A DNA stretch of 64,000 nt from Sarcocystis neurona (Eukaryota > Apicomplexa > Conoidasida > Eucoccidiorida > Sarcocystidae), in NCBI GenBank assembly GCA_000727475.1, contig KL647302.1, forward strand, positions 1,931,234 to 1,995,233, read 5' to 3'. Positions 57,662 through 64,000 of the stretch are shown here, piece after piece. A program made the position numbers and the translations under genes. The stretch's first letter is position 1, and each line of letters starts with the position of its first letter. Under the pieces are notes generated by a model that saw only the letters and a program-made list of their open reading frames with translations, had not been told where the DNA came from and searched no databases.

Positions 57662-60600
57662 GTGTGTGTGTACGCGTGTGCAGCCGTACATATCCGTATG
57701 TGCATGTGTTGATGCATGTAGGTAGTGGGCGTGCTCGCAAAGGAATAAGTGTATTTGGTTGTCTACGGCTGGTACTTTACGCTGCACACTGCTCCGCAGA
57801 GACGATTTTGCGTAAAGGTTTGTAGACAACTCACACCGAGTTGTGCAAAAAGTAAATGAAGCCGTGCCACCAGGCAGTCTTGAAAAGACGCTGTCGCGGT
57901 ATGGCATACGTTGGAGCGCTTTCGCACGTCTTGTGCTCCACACCATTCGTATGTGTGTCCGAGGAGGACTACGGAAGCACGCATATTAACAGATGTTTAG
58001 TATATATTATAAATAGTAATTTCAGACTGAGTCGCACGCGACTGGTGCGTTAGTACGTGTATAACCCTGCTGCACGCCCGTAAAGCACAGGCTGTAAATA
58101 CAGCCGCAGACATGTATGCGGACGATGTAAAACCTCAACACTGATGAGGTCCGCACGTCCATGTGCGTGCGTGTCTGCCTTTCATCCGTGTCGACGCCTA
58201 GCTCTCACCATTGACGCGAACTACTACTCTCTGCGATTGTGTGTGTGTGTGTGTGTGTCTTTAGAGCGGAGACTACGATTCTGCTTTGAAGAAGTACACA
58301 GAGGCCCTCCTTCTCGGAAATCCAACGGCGCTGCTGTACACGCGCAGAGCGGATGTGCTACTGAAGCTGAAGCGCTTAGTTGCATGCATCCGCGACTGCG
58401 ATGAGGCGCTGAAACTGAACCCTGACAATGCGCGCGCATATAAAACAAGGGGCAAAGCTAACAGGTGCTTCACGTATACATACACGAATGTGTACGTGCG
58501 TGTGTACGCACGATGATACGCGGATGCGTTCTGTGAGCAAGTGCACGTGTGTTATATGTGTCTCTCGGTAGCGGGACAGTTGGAGGTCTTGAGAAAGCAG
58601 GGGCTAGAGCGGACGGAGCTAATCTTACCCGTGTAGGCAGACACGGTGCAGTATCTGTATCATGCGTGTGTGTACACAAAGAGGCTTCACAATCTCTCCT
58701 TTTGGCTTTGCAGGCGCAAGTTGTGCGTGTAGACTAAAGGCAACCTTTGCTTCTCACGAAAAAGCTTATTGATGCACATATATTCTCATGTCCGTGCAGG
58801 GGGGATCGTGGTAGCGCTCATGGGTGACTGCAGACGAGATGCGGCAGGTAGTACTTGTCGAAATATTTTCACTGCTCCATTTCATGGAACGTGTTAATTC
58901 GTATTACTGTATTTCCGGGGTTCTTTGATGTCGTAAAAGGGGCGGAAGAGTATATATTGCGGGCATCTGTGTGGTGTCTGTGTATGCGCCGTGTCATGTG
59001 TCGTGTTCCTTTCATCTTGTCATAACGTCGTCTTCAGGTTCCTGGGGAAGTGGCGGGAAGCTCACCATGACATCGACGTAGGGCAGAAGGCAAGTGGAAA
59101 ATTCCAAACGGAAAAGAAAATCATGTGCGTGCATGCGTGTGCCCAACGGCAGCTGGTAGATTGTTTCAGTGGACCGTTGTACGTGTACGCATGTGTGCCG
59201 GTACGCATATGCTTGGACCACAAGCAAGTGGGAACAAGCTCGTTGTGCATGCATGATTCAGTTACAAGCAATCTCTTGGCATCGAGGGGTCATGTACCCT
59301 TGAGTGCTAGCGCGGAGGTAGGAGATGTGAGGATGTGCAGTTATACGCACGCCGCCTTGTGCATCTGTGATCAAGTACAGGTGTGCGCGCCCGTGCCTGT
59401 GAGTAACCCAGAATGTATACGTACGCATGTGTAGGGGATCGCACGGAGTACATGCACACCCGGAGGCACGCACGTCCACGAGTGCACGTGAATACGTGCG
59501 TGTAGATCTTGTGTCTGTGCACCTGCACAACACCAGTATATTCAGGGGATGGCAGTGCGTATTTATACAGCTACTTCCACACAGGCGTACCGATTTGAGC
59601 AAGTACATATATGCGATACTCTATAAGTATATATATGTGTGCGTAAGGGAGAAAGCAGTGTATGCATGGGAAGGATCTCATAATGCGTGGATTGCTTACT
59701 TAGCGGTGGGAGTCCTACAGCTTGTATTGGTAACCCAGAGAATGGCGATCCTTTGGATGCTCTCCGCGTCGTCGTTGAGCGCCTTAGAAGCAGCCAGCAC
59801 ACGGGGCTTCAGACGCTTGGTACTGACCAGCAGGAGCACGTTTTCTGGTCGTAGTGTTTCTCGTCCTTTTTAGAGATGTAAACGTTTCCCACGTGTGAAA
59901 TACTGGTAAAGTTTGAATGCATGTTGTCGACTGAAGCTGTTTTGCGCCGTCGTGTGTATATGTGCGTGTCTGCGCGTACATCTGTGTGGCGAGCTACTTC
60001 ATTTTATGCCAGTGAGCGACTGTGGCTTGCTACTTCATTTTATGCCAGTGAGCGAGCGACTGTTGCTTCCTGTCTACTCTACTGTGGAATCTCGCTGCGT
60101 TGTATTCCCATCTCCCTCGTCCTACGCAGCCCCCTCTGGGACGGTACGTGACCTGTTTCTGGGTTGCGCCGATGTTTTGTTTTGTATGTGCCGTGTCTTT
60201 CTTTATACTGTTCTGTTGTCGTCGACAAATGTATGTGTTCAGCTGCCGCCACTTCCCTTGTTTTCTGTTTTCTAAGGTTCTTACGGGAGCTTCCCTTTGT
60301 TATGCGAGTGTGTATTCGTACTTGCACCCTCGGAAGGTGCGTCAGCGTGTGTGTCATCTCATTTTTAGCATGTGAACAAACGTGCAGCTTTTATATTCTA
60401 GTGTCTTTGGATGTCCCAATATCTTCGCGTTTCCTGTTTGTGTCTTGTACGTGCTACCAGCTAGACTACGATGATGGTCTCTGGGAAATGCAGAAGTTTG
60501 TTGACGAGAAGTACAAAATCATCGAAGAACACGAGCGCAAGGCAGAAAGAAAGAGAGAGGAGGTAAGATATGCACTAGAAGCAAGAGCTCAAAGTGCGAA

Positions 60601-63600
60601 CTGATTTGCTTACGTTGCCGCGCGTCAATACATGCGGTGTATGCACAGATTTTTGATGTGGGGGGTGTAGAGATGGCTGCATTCGCCTGTGTCAGTACCG
60701 CGCGAAACTGGTGTGTGTGTGTGTGTATGTGTATCACCGTGCCTATATTCTAATGTTTGTACATGGACGCATGTTTGTGTGGATACACAAACGTAGATTT
60801 ATGTCTATATTTGCGTACCTTCCAGGTATGTTGACATTTTCGTGTAGGTGCAAGTTGATGGTAGGAACTTGGTGTTTGACGACCTCTGCAGCCCCCCAGC
60901 GATGCTGGCACACACCAACTCTGTGTGACAATCCTCTACACGAAACACGCGTGCGTGCGTGGGCGGATACATTCAGATGCATACACCCTCGCATTTCACT
61001 TCTGTATACAGTGGCCCTGGGCTTCTACACGTGTGCTCCTGATGGATTTTTGACAGGATCAGCACAACGTCTGGAACGTGTACTCTGTAGGTTCAGAACA
61101 AGTCCTTCACGCGTAGCCCCTTTAAGCATGGGCCTGGGGGCGTGTAGCAGTTGGGTCACGTGTGTTCGGGAGTTTCACCGGTGGCGTAATTATTCTTCGC
61201 CTGTGACGGCAGAAATATTTCAGGTTTTCTGAACTGCCGTCCTGGGGTGTTTCATGGGTGTCGTAGCGGTTTTTCGCGTGCGTAAAAAAAAATCTCATCT
61301 TCTGAATTACCTTGTTCACCTTCAGCAACAGAGGAAGGCGCGTGAGAAGGAAGCGAAAAGGCGCCGAGATGCGGCGAAGAAGGCGTACGAGGAGCAGAAG
61401 AAGCGAGAAGCTTCTGGCGGCGGTACGTAGGGGCAGCTGTCTGTCGTGTAGCCCGGTTTCCTTAATAATGTGATATGTCTTTATTTCGACTCGCTTCGTG
61501 TGTACGATACGTAACCCTGTGAACCACGTGGTCTACGAGACCTGTGCGTATGCGTGCGTACGAAACAGCTTCTTGTACATGGTATTCCATGCGACTGAGC
61601 ACAGTAGCTTGCTATCGCGAGGGCTAAGTTCGGAGAAATGGTTCTTCCCAAACCCCAGCGAGGCAGGTAACGCGAGACTCAAAATGTACACTGTGTTGTA
61701 CACCTGCGTTGGTACATTTTGCGGTGGTAGCGTTTCTGTATTTACGGTTGGCAAGTGACTTTCTCAGGACCGCTTCTACAAGGTGCGTCTGTTCAAGTAC
61801 ATACGTGCGTGGACAGGAGGACACCAACGTGTACACGATTCACATCGCTGGGCACTCAGAATCTAATGGAACCTGTCTTCAAATGGTGGTAGTGACCGAC
61901 TGCGTCCAAGCAATACGCATCACTGTATCACATTGTCAGGGGAGGAACGATGCATTTTGTGTGAGGGAAGGCATGTATCGTTTGCAGCCGTTTCGTGCCA
62001 GTCGTAGGGCAGTGGTAGCTGGTGCTGCTTGCCACTAAGCCACGCCTTACCGGAAGCATGTGCTTGAATCGGGGAGGCCAAGACCATATCTCTAGGTTGC
62101 ATAATTATACTAACATCCCGCAAGCGCGTCCACTTGTCAAAGTTTGCACGCCTTGAGCGCCTGAGTGACATGGGCGTATGCCCCGTGTGGTGAGCGTACG
62201 CGCCGTTTGTTAGATCCATGGTGTTTGTGACAAGTAGCTGACAGTGCTAAATGGCACTCCGTAACACGCAGACTGCTGTCCTTGCCCACTGCCGCGTATA
62301 TACGGAAATGACAGTCTCTTCCACTTTCACTAAGCGTGCACCATAAATTTTTGTTCTGCGTTCATGTCATTTTAAAACGCCCATTCAGTTGTGGTGACTG
62401 TCTCGGGCGTCCCCACGTCCACGTCTTGCACTTACGTTCGTCATTGTTGTTCGCTCAGGCTTCCCTGGAGGTTTTCCTGGGGGGGCCATGCCGGGAGGAT
62501 TCCCAGGCGCCGGTGCAGGTGGCTTCAATTTCCCTGGCGGGGTGCCAGGCGGCTTCCCTGGCGCTGCTTTCAATCCCGGTATGGGAGCAGCGGGCGGAGA
62601 CGCTGGGTGCTGCGGAGCGGGTTCCTGCGGCATGCCAAGAGCTGGAGGAGGTCCAGGTGCAGCAGGCTTTGGAGGCATGCCTGGAGGTGCAGGGGGATTA
62701 GGTAAGCGTGAATTCGTGTTGAAGCATCGGTGAGGGTCCTACTTGCCAACCGAAAAAAACGGATTTCAGTGAGTGGACGACAGCGAGGCAGCGGATAGAT
62801 TGTTGGATGTATACTCCCGTAATGTAAGAGGGGACCGGTTGTCACGTCTCTGTGGATGTGTCTCCGTCGATTAGCTCTGATTGTACAGAATTGTGTGGAT
62901 GTGTGTTTAAAGGGATAGAGATGTAAACTAGTAAGCGACTGCGGAACCACGCGCCGCCTTCTGGAAACAGGCGCGTAAGAACACGTCGGCGAGCAGGCTA
63001 TGGTTGGGCAAAGGCGTGTGGACACTCTGTGTGTAATTATGTTATTGGTATTCGTGGCAAAAGTCACAAGTTCTTGCGTTACACAGGCACAACACAGTCG
63101 ACGAAACTCTGCGTTGCGGGGTCTTCGGAGTACTGTCGAGAACTGTGTGACTAACGTTTTCCATCCTCATGTGTAGTCATTCTACGTGAACGTACCCACG
63201 CGTATAACGTGTAAGGGGTGCAGGCTGAGAACGCGTGTTGCAGACGGACCCCTTTTCCCGCGGAAGTGCAGGAGGAGGGGCGCGTTATAACAAGGTTTTG
63301 TTGCGTGCGCGAGGGTGCTGCCTCGTGCACATTGTTGCTGGCAAACAGCGTTGGTATGGAATGTTTGGCAGGGAACCTTCTGGGAGCGTTCAACGACCCA
63401 AATACAAAGAAGATTTTTGAAAATCCAAAAGTAAGCCATGATGCACTACAGAAGACTCTTGTGTGATACAGGTGTGCAGCGTATGGCAAATATTTAGGAG
63501 GCAGCCCGTACAGATCCAGGCCGGAGACGTGCGGTTGGCTTGCTGATGATGTTTTGCCGTTGCCGTACACTGCTTGTTTTTCCTATTTTTGCTGACTTTT

Positions 63601-63768
63601 TAGATGATGGCGGCATTCCAAGATATCATGTCGAATCCCTCGTCAATCTCAAAGTACGCAAATGATCCAGAAGTTATGGCGGCCTTGGGAAGCCTCACGT
63701 CTAAGTTTGGTGGAGGTGCGATGCCGGGAGGCGCGATGCCGGGAGGCGCAAGCGGTTTTCCGAAGTAA
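56013..63768 (+). CDS. ST13: Hsc70-interacting protein (Hip/ST13), nearly complete
   Basis: Exons: 56013-56242, 57031-57192, 58265-58464, 59038-59089, 60461-60562, 61326-61422, 62459-62701, 63372-63430, 63604-63768. After the split first codon they give 436 codons including the TAA; human Hip has 369 residues. The first recognised exon (SELKAFVSMCQKNPSLIHQP) is the Hip N-terminal dimerisation motif. An acidic linker follows, then TPR repeats (SGDYDSALKKYTEALLLGN to GKANRFLGKWREAHHD), a basic helix (AERKREE|QQRKAREKEAKRRR), a Gly/Phe/Pro/Met-rich stretch and the C-terminal STI1/DP domain (MMAAFQDIMSNPSSISKYAN), ending GGAMPGGASGFPK. Hip binds the Hsc70 ATPase domain through its TPRs and slows ADP release. 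The exon with the ATG, expected to be only a few codons ending in phase 1, was not found. Intron 4 uses a GC donor. Confidence 0.93.
57622..57680. repeat. (GT)n microsatellite
   Basis: About 55 bases of GT repeats with TA interruptions, in Hip intron 2. Confidence 0.9.
58237..58264 (+). promoter_or_regulatory. Hip exon 3 acceptor with a GT repeat in place of the pyrimidine tract
   Basis: A (TG)n run of about 22 bases ends at TCTTTAG, immediately followed by the exon coding SGDYDSALKK. The usual pyrimidine tract is largely replaced by the dinucleotide repeat. Frame continuity with the exon ending at 57192 and the Hip TPR alignment fix the acceptor here. Confidence 0.75.
59090..60460 (+). other. 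GC-AG intron of Hip
   Basis: The exon ends GGGCAGAAG and the intron starts GCAAGT; the next exon starts after GCTACCAG with CTAGACTACGAT. Using this GC donor gives DVGQK|LDYDD, which aligns without gap to the human Hip segment ALACK|LDYDE. A GT donor one base later in the same stretch (A|GTGG) would cause a frameshift and an early stop. AAG|GCAAGT is the consensus form of GC donors. Confidence 0.85.
59994..60069. repeat. 36-bp tandem duplication in Hip intron 4
   Basis: The unit GCTACTTCATTTTATGCCAG plus TGAGCGACTGT occurs at 59994 and again at 60030. The second copy carries a 4-base GAGC insertion. The identity is nearly perfect, so the duplication is recent. Confidence 0.9.
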
Positions 63769-64000
63769 AAATTCGTAGATTTCGCAACTCGGGGGTGAAA
63801 GGGTTGGATTGTCGTATGTCTCAGTGAGGAGTTCTGTAATTGGGGCATCAGGAAAGTTTTTGCGTGTGTTTCTGTGTACATCTGTGTACAGCGGGTGCTT
63901 TTAACACATGAGCAGGCCATTCACCAACGCCTGCGTATGCGTGGAATCTTATCCATCGCGCATGTATTCATGCTTGCTGCATCACGCGCATACGCGTGGT
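63769..64000. other. 3' flank of Hip
   Basis: Sequence after the Hip stop codon. No polyadenylation signal of the AATAAA type is obvious. The end of the window returns to alternating CG/TA/CA sequence. Confidence 0.4.

Noticed and set aside
1..64000. tRNA, rRNA, CRISPR, transposon and telomere-like heptamer repeats
   Set aside because: I looked for tRNA B-box-like motifs, rRNA-like sequence, regularly spaced short repeats, reverse-transcriptase-type motifs and AAACCCT arrays and saw none. A covariance-model search would be needed to exclude small ncRNAs.

Overview
The window reads as nuclear DNA of a coccidian apicomplexan, most likely Eimeria or Cyclospora. The evidence is intermediate GC, many-exon genes with GT-AG introns, proteins swollen by Ala/Gln/Ser runs written in (CAG)n/(GCA)n-type DNA on either strand, and introns and spacers full of alternating CA/TG/TA/CG tracts. 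I saw no bacterial operon, CRISPR array, rRNA, tRNA or transposase. All gene models were spliced by eye from open frames, splice motifs and intron phase.

Layout. (1) About 1.8-11.7 kb, minus strand: an eight-exon gene that splices into one 824-codon frame. It looks like SPC25, a subunit of the NDC80 kinetochore complex, with a long Ala/Gln-rich N-terminal extension, a Gln insert in its globular domain and a Gln-rich tail. (2) About 12.4-16.8 kb: short, low-confidence gene fragments on both strands. (3) About 19.5-28.4 kb (possibly down to 17.2 kb), minus strand: a BRAP2/BRCA1-associated-protein homologue with its BRAP2 N-terminal domain, RING finger, UBP zinc finger and coiled coil. Its RING and UBP finger are each split by roughly 280 residues of low-complexity sequence. 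(4) About 29.8-37.6 kb: several small candidate genes, some of which can be read on both strands. (5) About 38.4-48.6 kb, minus strand: a gene of about 3,000 codons with one 7.8-kb exon, followed by an exon encoding a split PH-like domain. (6) About 49-55 kb: weak fragments. (7) 56.0-63.8 kb, plus strand: a nearly complete Hip/ST13 gene (Hsc70-interacting co-chaperone) with nine exons, including one GC-AG intron.

The genes do not form a pathway. The recognised ones are housekeeping functions: kinetochore-microtubule attachment, ubiquitin ligation and Hsp70 co-chaperoning. The most unusual feature is how far zinc-binding and RWD folds here tolerate homopolymer insertions. Confidence is high for Hip and BRAP2, moderate for SPC25 and the PH-domain gene, and low for the small genes.
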